Shown: positions 1 through 13,074, numbered from the stretch's first letter. The stretch is 33,515 bases of DNA from Sperchopsis tessellata (GCA_033557685.1 JAWQRN010000231.1:1-33515), one strand, 5' to 3'. A program made the numbers and translations. Notes: a model not told the origin generated them from the sequence alone.

Positions 1-63
<63 letters not shown>
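1..63. repeat. (TA)n microsatellite at the window edge
   Basis: About 31 uninterrupted TA dinucleotides. The tract is cut by the window start, so its full length is unknown. It directly follows the 3' end of the minus-strand LINE, so it could be that element's 3' tail or its insertion site. Confidence 0.95.
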
Positions 64-66
<3 letters not shown>

Positions 67-2370
67 TATAGAGGGTTGTATATTAATGGGATGTAAATGC
101 CTTTACATTAAAACTACATATTTGTTATATAATGGTTCATGTTTTTTTATTTGTGTGACAGGATCTGCGTCATTTCTCTCAGATGTATTTATCACGACTG
201 TTGTGTATGTATATGATTTATCTCCAGTACTGAAGGTTCGCGACCACTTCACCAAACTGTCTCCTATCCCCGGTCGTGTGGAACAGTTGGTCAACGCTCA
301 AACCGGTCCAGTTTCTAATGTTACGTAACCACGATAATGCTTTTCTACCGAATGATATTTTACGTTCAATGCGGCCTTCTATTATCAATCATAAAACACC
401 ACACCTCTGATTACGTAGTATATGTACGAGATATGCGGTCGTTCTTTGCTTGATTATGAGGAGTCGTTCCTTCTCTTTGTTAATTGTTTGTAGTACCGTC
501 ATTTCGAACCTTCTCCGTCCAAGGAATTTTTAATATCCGTCGATATAACCACATTTCGAAAGCTTCTATCTTGTTCAACATATTTGTCTTCAGGGTCCAT
601 GTCTCAGCTCAGTATAATAATATCGACCAGATGTAACATTATAGAGTTCGGAATCGTGTTTTTAGACTCAGACCTCGCAAAGTAGGTCCTTCATTTCATG
701 AATATGCTTCTTGTATGTTCTACTCTAACCTATATTTTTCCTACGGGTCCCACTTTTCATTCAGTACTGTTCCTATGTATTTGAACCTTTGAACTTGTTC
801 GCTAGTAATGTTGTCGGGTTTTATGTCCATAGATGCTATCTGTGGTATAACTCTGCTGACTTTCATCACTTTTGTTTTTGCCTTGTTTATAATTAGTCCC
901 GACGCGGTACTCTATATTTCAACTTGGTGTAGCATGTGTTAAAAATCCGATTCATTTTCAGCGAGAATGTAAAAGCCATAAGCGTATCGTACGTTGTATA
1001 TCAATCTGCCATTATTTTGTATGCCCATTTCTTTATCCTGCAGTGTGCTTTTGAAAATTTTTTCTGAATATGCGTTGAAGAGCATAGTTGACAGAAGATA
1101 CCATTGCCGGACCCCTTGTTTAACTTTAATTTCTTTTGTCTCTTCTCCCTCGAACTTAAGAATTCATTTTTGGTTCCAGTTAGGTCCTGAATGATAGGGA
1201 TATCTTTCTCATCCAATCCCAGTTTTTTCATATCGTCGATCAGCTCATCATGTCGTACCTTGTAGAATACCAATTTATAATCTATGAAGCATATATAGAC
1301 ATCTTTTTGGTGGTCTAGGTTTTTTTTTGTACAAGTATCTGAAGTGCAAAGATGCTTCTTGTGTTTCCAGACCATTTCGAAATTCGAATTATTCGTCACT
1401 ATTCTCCGCTTCACATTTTCTATATATTCTATTTTAATGATACTCAGAAATATTTTTAAGGCATGGTCCTTTAGGCTGATAAGTCGGAAGTCCTTGCACG
1501 ATCTGGCATTGGCTATTTTCAGTATTGTAATGAAGACGGATTTTAGTCATTCATTTGGTATTTTCTCCAAGTCATAAACTCTGTTGAACAGACTTACAAA
1601 AATCTCAATGTATTCTTCATGAATCAGTTTCAATATTTCAGTTTGAATTCCATCTGGTCCGCAGGCCTCTCCTGATTTTGCCATTTTGATTACATGTTCA
1701 ACACTTCGTAATTGGTGGACCATTCATTTCGTATGTTGTTTCCGGATTCTTTCGATTGTCTTTAAAGAATTTAGTGATGAAGGATCTCCATGTTTTCAAA
1801 CTTGTTTCTTTATCTACTATTATTTTCTTGTTATCTTCTATGAGGATTGTTATGGGCCTCTTCTTATATGTGCCACTAGTCTCTTTAAGTTTCTTGTGAA
1901 TGTTAAATTTGTCGTGCTTGTCTTTTAATTCTTCTATTTCATTTCCTCTATCCGTTAGCCAATTTTCCTTCGCCATCCTTATGCTTCTGCGTATCTCTTT
2001 ATGCATTGCCCAGTATTTTTCCGTATCTACGTTTTTAAGTGATCTTCACTTGCTCATCAGTTTGTCAATCTCCAACGTCATCCATTTCTTATTTGTTAGT
2101 CTCTCCCTTGTGCCTAGGTCCTCCTGTTATGACTACTTGTTATATTCCCTTCAGTAAACTCCACTGCTTGTTTATATTCTCTTCTTCTGTGTGTTCCATC
2201 TCGCTGAGTTTTTATATAATTTCATTTGAATTGTTTTTGCAAACTCTTTGTCTCAGAATTTATCAATGTCAACCATAGGTTTGGCTTGGGATATCTTTGT
2301 CCTTTTTAGTTTGCATCGGAATTAAAATAGCTGGGTTATGATCTGAGGCTCCTGGTTAGGTAATAGTTTT
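64..2370 (-). mobile_element. Decayed non-LTR retrotransposon (LINE): endonuclease end, RT and C-terminal domain
   Basis: Reading the minus strand from high to low coordinates gives a collinear LINE ORF2 broken by stops and frameshifts. An APE-type endonuclease end with an S-D-H-N motif lies near 2340. A charged linker follows at 2006-1698 (IRRSIRMAKENWL). RT appears at 1414-1001, with DVYICFIDYKLVFYKVRHDE corresponding to the usual FIDYEKAFDKVRHDE. The position of the catalytic YADD box near 985-970 now reads RYAYGFYIL, so both aspartates are lost. The C-terminal domain reads FEMWLYRRILKIPW at about 560-519, and a final W-L-R-N-I-R-N-W segment near 310-290 precedes the stop near 222. The copy is dead. 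It resembles LINEs common in insect genomes; I did not assign a clade. Its 5' part is missing where Penelope-like sequence begins near 2380. Confidence 0.85.
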
Positions 2371-2389
2371 TAAAACAGATATATTTTGG

Positions 2390-2940
2390 TGTAATGTGTC
2401 ATTTAGCATTTCTGGGGATTTGTGTTTGCTTATTTCTATTTACTGTTGTGTTGTAATGTTAGTGTGGGTTTTTAATTTGTTTTTATGACTGCCATGATAA
2501 TAGTTATGGTGTCCAATGAATTTTCATTTTCTATAAGGTGTTGTGCGAAAGTTAAATTGTAAATGTGTGGTTTTTGATATGCTTGAGATGTTCATTGTAT
2601 CTTTGGAAAAATTACCTTGTAGTTTATCCTATGTAAAGTTGCTTGCATATGGGGTGAGTTAGTTTGTATACGCCGGATTTTGTGATTATGTCATTGTTAT
2701 TTCTGTTTGAACGGAATGAATTGATTGTGCTGTTTGTGGTTATAAATGCTGTTTTGGTATCATGATGTTTAAAAGGTTTGGTGGTTCTGAATATTTCGGA
2801 ACAAGTGTATATTAAAGGTTAGCCATAAGATATTGTTGGATGTTCTATGTTATAGTGTTTATTTGTAGGATAAATGGTTTGTTATTGTATTTTTGGGGTA
2901 GGCATTATTTTTGGTTAAAACAAGCAGGTCACTTAGGTAA
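2390..2940 (-). mobile_element. Penelope-like element remnant with GIY-YIG endonuclease
   Basis: In one minus-strand frame, GVY (2674-2666) is followed after exactly ten residues by YIG (2635-2627), the signature GIY-X10-YIG of this nuclease fold. The segment reads SGVYKLTHPICKQLYIG. Downstream comes RYNEHLKHIKN, matching the conserved arginine plus E-H motif. Upstream, ITTNSTINSFRSNRNNND resembles the RT-endonuclease linker of Penelope-like elements. A TAA directly after YIG stands where a glutamine is expected, and further stops follow, so the copy is inactive. The RT core itself was not found. GIY-YIG domains also occur in other selfish DNA, but the KSGVYKLT...C context is typical of Penelope-like elements. 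Confidence 0.75.
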
Positions 2941-4506
2941 GTTATGAGACACCCATTAGTGGCTAAAATTGCCGAACTTCGTTACGCTCAGCGGCGTTCA
3001 CCGACGACCATTGTGTTCGATCCCATATAGTTACATTAATTCAAACAAATAGTTGCGAACTTTCGTAATTTAGAGTCAGCTGTGAGACTTGTGATTAAGA
3101 ATAAAATAAAGAGATATTTTTGTAAATTTGCAATAGTAATAGTGAATTAGTGTACTGTTAGAAAATAAGTGGTATCATTTTAAAATAAAAGCTGTTTCCG
3201 ATATTTCCCAAATAAAATGGCTATTGTCATTGGGTAATCTCTCGTGCACGTAACACTGGTACCCAAGTGAGTTCGTGGTCCAATTACATGATCAGTGGCA
3301 TTTGTTCTAAAGAGTATAAATTTAAAACAAAATACAGCTGAAGAAATACTAAAAATCTAAGGGGCATGTTGTCAAGAATGGTTAACAGAACATACGAAAT
3401 AGTCTAAAAATTGACGAAGGAGGTGAAAAAATAAACAAAACTAAAAAATTGGCAACTTGTATAGGAAAATAGTGAGACTGATAAATTGATTACTAAAATA
3501 AATAATTGGAGTGAGAAAATATTTAGTAAGATGGACAAAGTTAAAAAATGTTGTGTGCCAATATCACGGCTCTGTGATGGTGCCAATATCAGGTTGTCGT
3601 GTTGGGCGAATAAAACGGTTTAGTATAACCAGGATTCTTTTTAGAAATATAAACAGAAACATTAAATCATCCTAGTAAATGGTGAAGGTCATTGGAGGTA
3701 TCACAACCTTCTGCAGAAATACCAACTGCGAGCAAGGGAAATCAATGTAATAGGTGCAGCGAAAGTAAGATTGAAGGCATTGTTGGTAAAAGTAAGGTCG
3801 AAGACTTCTGTTTGAGACACAGTATGACGAGAGGTTCATCTGTGCGTGTGTCCATTTAGTGTTAATTGATCATAAATAATCTCATTAAGTCTTACTCAAG
3901 CATGGATCTATGAAAACAGAATGTGTATTTTGTGTTTCATCCTTATACGTGTAAATTTGATTTAAGTACTTCAATGCAAAGCTTCCTTTATGGATTTGTA
4001 CTGGACATAAGCTGCTTGATAATTGGTCAAGAGGCCACTAACTGATAGAAGAAGAAGTAATGAGAAAATATTTGAAATCGAACTTGATTGGGTTAGATTT
4101 TAAGGATAAATATTAATTCAAGCACAATAATGACGTAAAGGAATAAAGAGAAGAAGTTTATTAAAAACAAGAACCAAAAGATGCAGAAGCCCAAGAAGTA
4201 AAGGGAAAGATTATGAAGGTTTGTCTAAACCTATTGGTGAAGAATCTTCAAGATTTGTCCAACTGATATTCCAAGAGCAGATGAGTCTAATTAGGTTAAA
4301 GGAAAGAAAAAGAGAATAACGTTAGAAGATTGAAAGGTTGTTTGAACCATAGGAAAGGATTCAATAGTGCAAATAAGAGATCCCAGCCCAGCAGAAAGAA
4401 ACTCATTGTATAATGTGGATCACTTGGCCCTACCAGATGTTCATGTATTCCTATGATTCTTTTCCCCATGGAAGTTTGGCAGAGTCAAGAAAATATTGAA
4501 TAAATA
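2941..4506. other. Unassigned intergenic DNA
   Basis: No coding region survives inspection in either strand. The stretch near 3550-3600 carries two copies of a GCCAATATCA motif that recurs at 6790-6860. Purine-rich stretches at 3350-3550 and 4060-4400 look like old transposon debris but match no family I can name. Confidence 0.5.
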
Positions 4507-5694
4507 TTGGGTGTAAATGTAAATAAAATGCGTAAAGGTCTCTTCTTTCAAAAGAAATTGTTCTGCCCCCCAAGATAATGTGTTTGTTTTTACTTTACAT
4601 TTATTATTTTATTCAATTACCGGCCTTCCCAATGGAATGACAAGTAGACAAAAATGAGCACTTTTGACTTCTCATTCTGTTCGCGTTCAATCAAGGGAAT
4701 AACTTCGCCAAAGCTACTCGCGATATTTGCGAAGTGTATGGTGAAGATGCTATGAATGAAAGGACAGCTCGTCGATGGTTTTCACGTTTCAAAGAAGGTA
4801 ATGTCGACTTGAAAGACACGGAGCGTTCTGGACGACCAGTGGAATTCGATGAGGACCGCTTAAACCACCTTATTCATGAAGATCCTCTTCAAACCACCGT
4901 AGAATTGGCGGAGCAAATGAAATGAAGTCACATGACCGCATACCGCCATCTTGAATCAATGGGAAAAGTCCAGAAGTTTGGCACTTAAAAACAACAAAAG
5001 TCAACCTTTGCCAATTTCTGCTGGTTTGCTCACGTGTTATCAAGCTAAGCATGGCCACAAGCAAATGTTCCTTTACCACGTCATTACTGGTGATGAAAAA
5101 TGGTGCTTTTATGTGAATATGAAGCAACGGAATGAATGGGTGAGTCATGGTCAACAAGCAAAGCCCAGAATAAAACAAGATTTGCATCCGCGCAAGACTA
5201 TGATTTGCGTCTGGTGGGATGGACAAGGCGTCATCCATTACGAGATAATTGAACGAAATCACAAAGTGAAAGTGGAGCTATACATTTTGCAAATGCAGTG
5301 GCTCAATACGGCAATTCAACAAATATGGCAACACGATAACGCCCTCCCTCATATCGCCAACATCACCTAAAATGCCATTCAAAAACTTGGTTGGGAAGTC
5401 CTGCCGCACCTTTTATATTCTTCAGACCTCGCGCTGTTGGATTTCAACCTTTTCCGGTCGCTTTCTAACAGTTTGCGTTTCCTTCAATAATGACGTCGAA
5501 TTGCGGACATGGTTGAACGAATTCTTCGAGTCAAGACTGGGTGGTTTCTATTGCAGAGGCATCGAAAAACTTGTAGAACATTGGCATAAATTTGTAAATA
5601 ATGAAGAATACATTATTGACTAATTTGTTGTATTTTTTTTTTGTTGAAAATTCATTTGAAAAAAACTGACAGAACTTATGTTATCACCACCCAA
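4507..5694 (+). mobile_element. Mariner (Tc1/mariner) transposon, inactivated
   Basis: The 1188-bp element starts TTGGGTG and ends CACCCAA (short inverted termini), and both ends abut TA (4505-4506 and 5695-5696), the expected target duplication. The inverted match decays after about 7 bp. The internal transposase is recognisable: an N-terminal helix-turn-helix region (ICEVYGEDAMNERTARRWF, DTERSGRPVEFDEDRLN, near 4720-4865) and a DD34D catalytic domain. The first Asp is in TGDEKW (near 5090), the second in HDNALPH (near 5335), and the third in the YSSDLALLDFNLFRSL segment (5418-5465). The C-terminus resembles GIEKLVEHWHKFVNNEEYIID (5560-5620). At least one in-frame stop, near 4665, follows a C-to-T change in what was probably an Arg codon. 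There is a stop at 4923 and several frame changes, so no functional protein is made. Confidence 0.9.
4734..5623 (+). pseudogene. Mariner transposase pseudogene
   Basis: The transposase reading is spread over three open segments (4734-4925, 4951-5370 and 5372-5623) separated by stops and frame changes. All three catalytic aspartates can still be read locally, so decay is by scattered point changes and small indels rather than by loss of the active site. Typical intact mariner transposases are about 340-350 residues, and the summed segments approach that. It is a dead copy of an arthropod mariner. Confidence 0.85.
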
Positions 5695-5992
5695 TAGTTT
5701 TTACATTGAAAGAGATGTCTAATTTTTCAATATAGTAGATAGTTCTTTTAATTCTTTTATTTGGCTCAACTCTTATAGCATTTTCAAAACTTTTAGCATT
5801 TAAAAAATTTTTCATATCAAAAATAATTTAAATTAGTAAGGAAAATAGATGAAGAGCAAGTAACATCTAGCTCAGGTTCAGGTATATCTATTGAAGGAAC
5901 GTGGTACATCATTTTATAAATTTAAGATAAATTTATTAAGAGGAAAGGTAGAGGGATTAAATACAATGCAACAATAAAAATTAATACAAATA

Positions 5993-5998
5993 TTTATT
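5993..5998 (-). promoter_or_regulatory. Likely polyadenylation signal of IntS5
   Basis: AATAAA on the minus strand (TTTATT on plus), 27 nt past the IntS5 stop codon. The spacing suits a very short 3' UTR. No transcript evidence is available. Confidence 0.6.
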
Positions 5999-6024
5999 TA
6001 CAAATGAAATGAGTATTTACAATA

Positions 6025-9000
6025 TTAATTCTTGGGTACATTAATGAACATTTCTGAAAACAAATGCCCAACAGTTTCTATATTTCTCTGCATGATTATT
6101 CTTAATGTGTTTGTGTACTGCTCCGTAGGTCGAGATATAGTGGGATCCCGCCAATAAGTTCCATTCTGGTCCAAAACAAACAATGCTGGTGAAGGTATAT
6201 GATCACGAAGGTATGTCCAAATGCACTCCCGCAATATGGAAACAATCTAAAATTAAAATACTTATTAAATAAATTCCATGGTTTAAAATCATAAATCATA
6301 CTTCATGCGAATCCAAGTATGGTATAACATCTCTTATACTAGACAAAGGCGGTGGTAAGAGCTGGCCTAGTGCCATAACATCGATGACCTTGATCGTAGT
6401 GTCCATCAGCGATTTGTAGCTCTCAGTTTCAATGGATTTACTTTGGTCTCCCATGCTATTCCATTGATGCATAAGAGTTGCTGTCAAAGCCCGAATTAAT
6501 ACCGAACAGAAACAAAGTGCTGGACGATTTACAGCGACAAATGATAACAAGTCCCAAAGAAGAGGTGTATTGCTGAATAATCGGCGAATATATAAGTCAC
6601 GTTCTATTGTTACCTGAAAATTGATAAGAATCTTTGTTAATTACAGACTTACACTTTCTAAAGTAAATAAACAACTCGGACTCAACTAATATTGCTTCTA
6701 AGCAATTGTGATATTATTTTAGTTGATTTTATTTTATACTCTAACCACTAAATAGCATATAAACAATTTTATTTACGAGCCGGCATTTGGAGCCAATATG
6801 ACGGCTTCCATATTGGGTGCAAATAATGGCCACACATTGGATGCCAATATCACGGCCACACAATGAAATATGATGGAAATTTGAAGTGTTTAGAATTATA
6901 TATTAGTCCATATGAAAAATAAATTAGTTATAATCTAAGGTTTTACTTTAGAGAATTCTTCTTCGGGCCAAGGTAAACCATTATACATAACATCTGGACT
7001 AACGAACTGGACCAATTGCAATGATACTTGCATGACACTATCCAAACAGACATCAACAAATTTACTGTTGTTATCAGGAGGTAAGGAGCAGCACGCCCTT
7101 AGTACATTAATCAACTGTTGAATATTGGAAGCAACAGTATCAGATGATAACATATTAACAATAGGAGGTTTTCGTTTGCCTGTTCCAATTATTCCACCAT
7201 TATACACAGAAGAGTGTTTGGTCAAAGGGATAGTTTTACTCTGAAACAAAAAATCAAATAAGAAAATTTCGGTTGAGCTTGAATCATTTAAATTGCTTAA
7301 TGATTCGCTAATGTGCCTAATGAAGCTTACCATTTTTTTGTTTTGTTTCAATAGAAGTTTTTCCGAATGATCACTACTATGTTTCGACATGTATTTCGCT
7401 CCAAACAAGAGGTTATCCTGAGAAAAAATCGCTCTCTCCAAAAGTTCTTTAAAAGCCAGTGTTTTTGCTGCCTTAGAATAAATACACAACCTTTTCAATA
7501 GGTCTATAATCCTCCTAAATGCATGAAGACGAAGTATACGCTCTAAAAAATGATCATTTTTAAATGTAGAAATATTCTTAAGGGTCAAAAAGATGTTATA
7601 CCTGTTTCACTGCAGCAAATAAAAAAATAATTCACGGTTCCATTTGTCAAATTTAAAACCACTTCAATTGGTGGGTTGTACATTTGTACTACTTCCAGAC
7701 AAGGTATATTAAGTAAATCAAAAATTTCCGATAATATATGTAATACTTCTTCAGACTTTTCTTTGCAATAATATGAGGTCAAGTTTACCATGTTGTTCTG
7801 AATTGCTCGGGAGACAAGTTTACATCTTAAAATTGCAATTCTGTTGGATTTTTCCCATCTATAAAAAATACCAATTAATATTATAGAACTAAAGAAAATT
7901 GGGTAAAAATTTGTATGTATGGTGTAATTTTGTCAACAATATACATGTCAAGTCAAAACAGAAAAGTCCACATTACAATAGAAAATACCTAAAAAGAGTC
8001 GCATGTCCAATAGAAGAAACTCTTTCACAGAATACTACGCTTTCCCCATTAAATGATCGTGCAGGTTATGTGCAAAAACCATTCCACTCTAATCTTAATT
8101 GGTTCGATCCAGATAGATCTTCGATCCAGGATCGATCTTTGATCCAGGATCGATCTTTGATCCAGGATCGATCTTTGATCGGGGATTGATTTTCGATCTC
8201 CGATCATATTCCGATCTTATGTTCAATGATCTATTTTTCAATGAAACTACTTAATGAAGAAAACAAAAGGAAAATATATTGGGTTCATACAGTTATTAAG
8301 TTAAGAGGAACAAGAGGCAAATTCCATTGCCCAGTGAAAGAACTAAAGAGCGATATGGAAAGATTCCGTCTTTATTTCAGTCACCAAAATACAGTTTAAG
8401 GAAATACATTATATGATTTTGTATGGTTCCGATACTATTCTGACGCGTTACAACATGCCACGACACAATAATGTTACTCCGCCTTAAGACTAATCGAGTA
8501 TTGGATAGTATTGTAACTCGTGTGGGCAGATATGAGGAAATTTGCCAAGGATCATACATTGCATATACACAATGATGGTGTGAACAGTAATCACCTATGT
8601 TACATTAGTATGGTGGAAAAGATCTGAGCAGAATATAGCTAATATACATATAAATTAAATCAGGAGCAACCATACGGTGGATGTATATAAAGATAGAGAC
8701 TGCATCTTTAGCACAAAGGTTTTGGTAATGGAGATCCTTGGACTGATGGTGCCTCAATGTGCAAAAGATTCAGTTTTAATATCAGATCCATCATATAAAT
8801 ATTCACTAGAGTGCCCTCATAGGAGGGAATAACGATATACAAGGGACCTAGAATATTTGGTAGGTTGAGAGCAGGTATGTGGTGTCCAGATGGTTGATAA
8901 GGCAATGACCACAGTTAATGCAGAAGAGGTAAATGATTTCATGTAAAGAGAGTGATAGATACTAGAGTGGCGAAGACTAGCCCTGAGGATATGTTCCACG

Positions 9001-12000
9001 GATCAAAATCTTCATTTAGTATATCCAGGAATTTTTAAAGAACAAGGTTAAAGGAAGAGATGAGATTTATGCTTAGAAGGCACTACACGTAGTCTAGTCA
9101 GAGGGCTGGTTGAAGGTTCAGAAAATGTCAGGACCAGCTAGCTGGTATGTAGGAGTAGCTCTGGAGTGTGCACTTTAGTGGGGTTGCTGACTAGGCACGC
9201 CCTGAAACGACAGGTGGAGGTAATTCAAAAATTGATTTGTAAGGCTTGTAAGGATTTATACAATAATACTTTGGGTAGGAAGTTAAAAATTAAAACTATA
9301 TACAGGTTCACCAAAACAATAATCAAGTTTGTTCGTGAACAATTTCAGCGAAATGTTTTCAGTACACTATTTGACTTGCTATACTGCACAATTCTACTTT
9401 TGTAATAACTTCCTATATCTAATTATAATGTAAATCTACATAGAGTTTAAGTTATTGTGATAAAATATCTTTTATTCAGACATTTGACCGAAAGTTTCAT
9501 CTTACATACATCATTTTCAGGTGTCTATTATTAAGAATACGTCTGATACTAAACAGAGTATACTATAGGGGGATATAAATACATTATTTCATATACCTAC
9601 TTTAGAAGTTTAAGTAGATTCAGCCACATTTGGGGCGAATCTAAGCCAGTTTCATCCGTCATACCATCATCAAACAGCTGACAATTCTTGCTTAAAATTT
9701 GCTCAAAGACAACAGAAAAATAGCCACCATTGTCAGCTACTGGTTGGACTGATTTGTCAATCAAAGCATCTGTCAAAATGCGCACCAAGAGAGCAAGGTG
9801 ATTGTCCGACTTAGCATATTGAAATAAAAATGTAGCAGAATCAATTAATTTTGGTGGACTTACATGACCTTAAAATAATGAAAATGAAAATTTATACCAA
9901 ATTAATAATAATAGTGGAATGTTTTGGATAAGATGCTTACCAACAAATATAATAATTCTTGCAGCAGTTTCAGACTTAATCTTTTCTGGACTTAATAAAA
10001 TCTTGTGGATGTCGTTGACATCTTGTACAAATGACTTTAAAAGATTCATAGAAACATCATTCTGTTTAGGCTGGCTTCTTATGGAACATGATATTTCTTG
10101 CAAAACACATTCTAAAATTACAATAAAATTAAATTGCCATTTCTAATAATGTAAAACTTCAAAATATTACCTAAAATTTCTTTAGCATAAAGTTTTATAG
10201 TTTCTCTCATTTCATCATCTGTGCAATCGACTTGTTCCAAAAATGCACAGTCCAAAAGCAGGTTAACGATTTGGGCTCCACCACATTCACATTTCAATAT
10301 TAAATTCACTAATAGATTCTACAAAGTATACTAATATTAATTAATAACATTTTGTATACAAGGAAAATGATCAAGAACAAATGGATCTAGGAGATGCGGT
10401 AAGTTCAACATCAACAAATGGTGGGAAGTACGTTACTGCATTTTATAGGAGGAAATATGTGCTATTATAAAAGAAGTACCAGAATTACTGAACAGATGAT
10501 CCTTTATGTAGAAGAAGACATGTTCAAAGAGTAAGGTGGCTTCTCTTGCACAGAGAAATCTTGAAAAGCCTGGGCATGCAAGGACATTTTGGATATATTT
10601 GTGAGCATGCATAATGAAGTTAGTATGGTGCTGGGTCACGAAGGCATTGCCTGTAATGAGAAACTGGATAGACTGGCAAAGACAGACTCTGACGATGATT
10701 TTCGCAAACTGGATCGGTTGCCAATGTGTCCACGAAATCAAATAAAAGGTCAAGGTTATGGTGAAGATTCTATAGAAGACATCATATGATACTGTAGAAT
10801 ATTAGAAAGGCCAGAGGGCTTCCTGGACGTCTAGAACACTGTAAAACCAAGTGAAGTTTTTACAATTGGGGTTCACAAACACACACTGAGCTTTGGAACG
10901 AGTTGATCGAGAAATCAGCTTGTATGGGCTGTTAGCAGAATTAGTGAAATATTTTCTGTGTAACTGCTCAGTCGTACTCAGCTGTGACATGAGATCCTTG
11001 GATAAACCAATGGAAGTAAGGAATGTTAATGTGAATGTGAGGATATTTTGAAATTTGTTAAGAACATGGTATGGAACCTTTAGGGACCAGACTAGTTTGG
11101 GTGCCTTTACTTACGTTACCAAACAGATCCAGGGGTTTTTACAAATTACATATTAATATCTTGAACTAAGCCCATGAAATAACTTACCTCTAAAGATTCT
11201 GGAGAACCAAAATATTTACACCAATCATCGATGAAGTTGTACAGTTGCCTAATTACTTCTAACGTTACTAAAATAAAATACAGAATTATTTAGAATATTT
11301 AAATAAATTTGAAAATAAAAAGCTATAGAAATTGTTTGAAACAAGATACATCTATGGCATAATTAGTTTATATGCAGAGTATTTCTTAAATGTTTTTACC
11401 AAACTTTAGGATTAAATTCTTTACAGAAAATTATTCTATCCATATTTTTTTGTTTTCAAAAATTTTAATTTGTAAGAGGATTACATACCTTTGAAAGCCA
11501 GCTTCTAAACACAGTTTTTTGAAAATATTTCATGGAGCCCTTGCCTGATTTAAATGAGATTATGAACACTATTTTAACACCTACATATATTCACTGCAAT
11601 TCAATTTTTAAAATACCTCTGGAGACATGCGTATGGTGCCATGAGCTCTTTTTAAATTATTAGTACTTAAAGCAAAAAGAGAAATTGTACTAAAAGCAGT
11701 ATAAATATTTTAAAAAATCTGTAACTGATTAAAATGGAGTTTGTCAGGCTATTTAAATTATAGATTTACTTATTTCAGCTGAAATTATACTCAGAAAACA
11801 CCTTTAAAAATGTATGTGTTTAAGAAATGCTACCCCATTAAAATCAAAATTTAAAAAAAACAAGAAATATATGATTAATTTTTATAGAGAACTAGCCCAG
11901 TTGTATACAAATTTACCTGTAGTTCTAATGTCTCTACAAATAGCTGATAAAAGGGTTGGTGACAAATTTGAAAGTTGCAGCAAAAATGGAACTGTTGCCT

Positions 12001-13074
12001 TTTTTTGAATTCTAATAGCATCCACTTCTTGAAACGATGTAGGTTCCAGGCTCCACTAGAAGGTAATAACAAATAAAATAAATACATTTCAATTTTAATC
12101 CAGTATTTTTGTATTTTATGTAAATAGACATACCTTAAATAAATTAAGAAGTGCTGTACGTATATCATCACAATGGCTTCCAGCTAAATGACCTAAAATA
12201 CCAACCACCGACTTCAATTTAGGTGAATCACATCCTTGTTCGTAAGACTTGTTTTGGCAAAAATCTTTTAAGCCACAAGATAAAACTCGGGTTATAACAG
12301 TGTTAGGGAAGCAACTGCCCACATGAGCTACAACCCAATCAAAGTTTGGAGAATGTTTTACGGATGTGTCTAAAATCGATACATAAATTCTTAGTGCTCA
12401 AGTAGATAGTCATTCAGAAAGTTCTATCGCATAAAATAAATGTATATTACCTAGCAATGCATTAATACATGATTCTGTATCAGAATTCATCAAACAAGAA
12501 AGACACTGAGTTGTTATATCTATTAATGTTCGAGTAGCTCGGCAACTCATCCATAATTGAAGCGTTTCGTTCAGTCCTAAAAACAATATTTGTTAAAATA
12601 ATATTCTTATGTGTAAGCAGTACTTCCCACCCTTTTTTCCCTGCAGATATAGTTTTGAAGGAGACAAATTTTTGTATCAGAAAATATGGATATTTTTAAT
12701 AATTGTTTGTTATTTGTTTGTTTATTTAACGTCGGCCTATTTCTGCTGCTATGGCCAATCGTTGACACCAGGGATTAGGTTGCCACACCAGGGAATTTTG
12801 TGTTCCAACTGGAATTGGGTTCTTTAACGTGTACTACAAAGACTTTTCCCTAATCACAAAAAGCCGGCCGCCTCTGAGTCTCTAACACATGACCCCACGC
12901 TTAATAGCCTAGTACTTAGCCCCTGAGTCGGCTATTTATAATAATAAAACATAATAAAATATTTTATTAATAATAATACTAATTAGAGGAAAATAAAAGT
13001 CAATCATTTATATATATATATATATATATTTTTAACTTGAGAATGACCTATTGTGGCCAAAACCGGTCGCAATA

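Noticed and set aside
7585..7592. Apparent frameshift in IntS5 at a run of five A's
   Set aside because: A 59-nt GT-AG intron (7601-7543) restores the frame without any sequence change and fits INTS5 homology better.
7899..8189. 96-codon open frame in IntS5 intron 9
   Set aside because: It runs into the 18-bp minisatellite, shows no domain, and lies antisense inside an intron.
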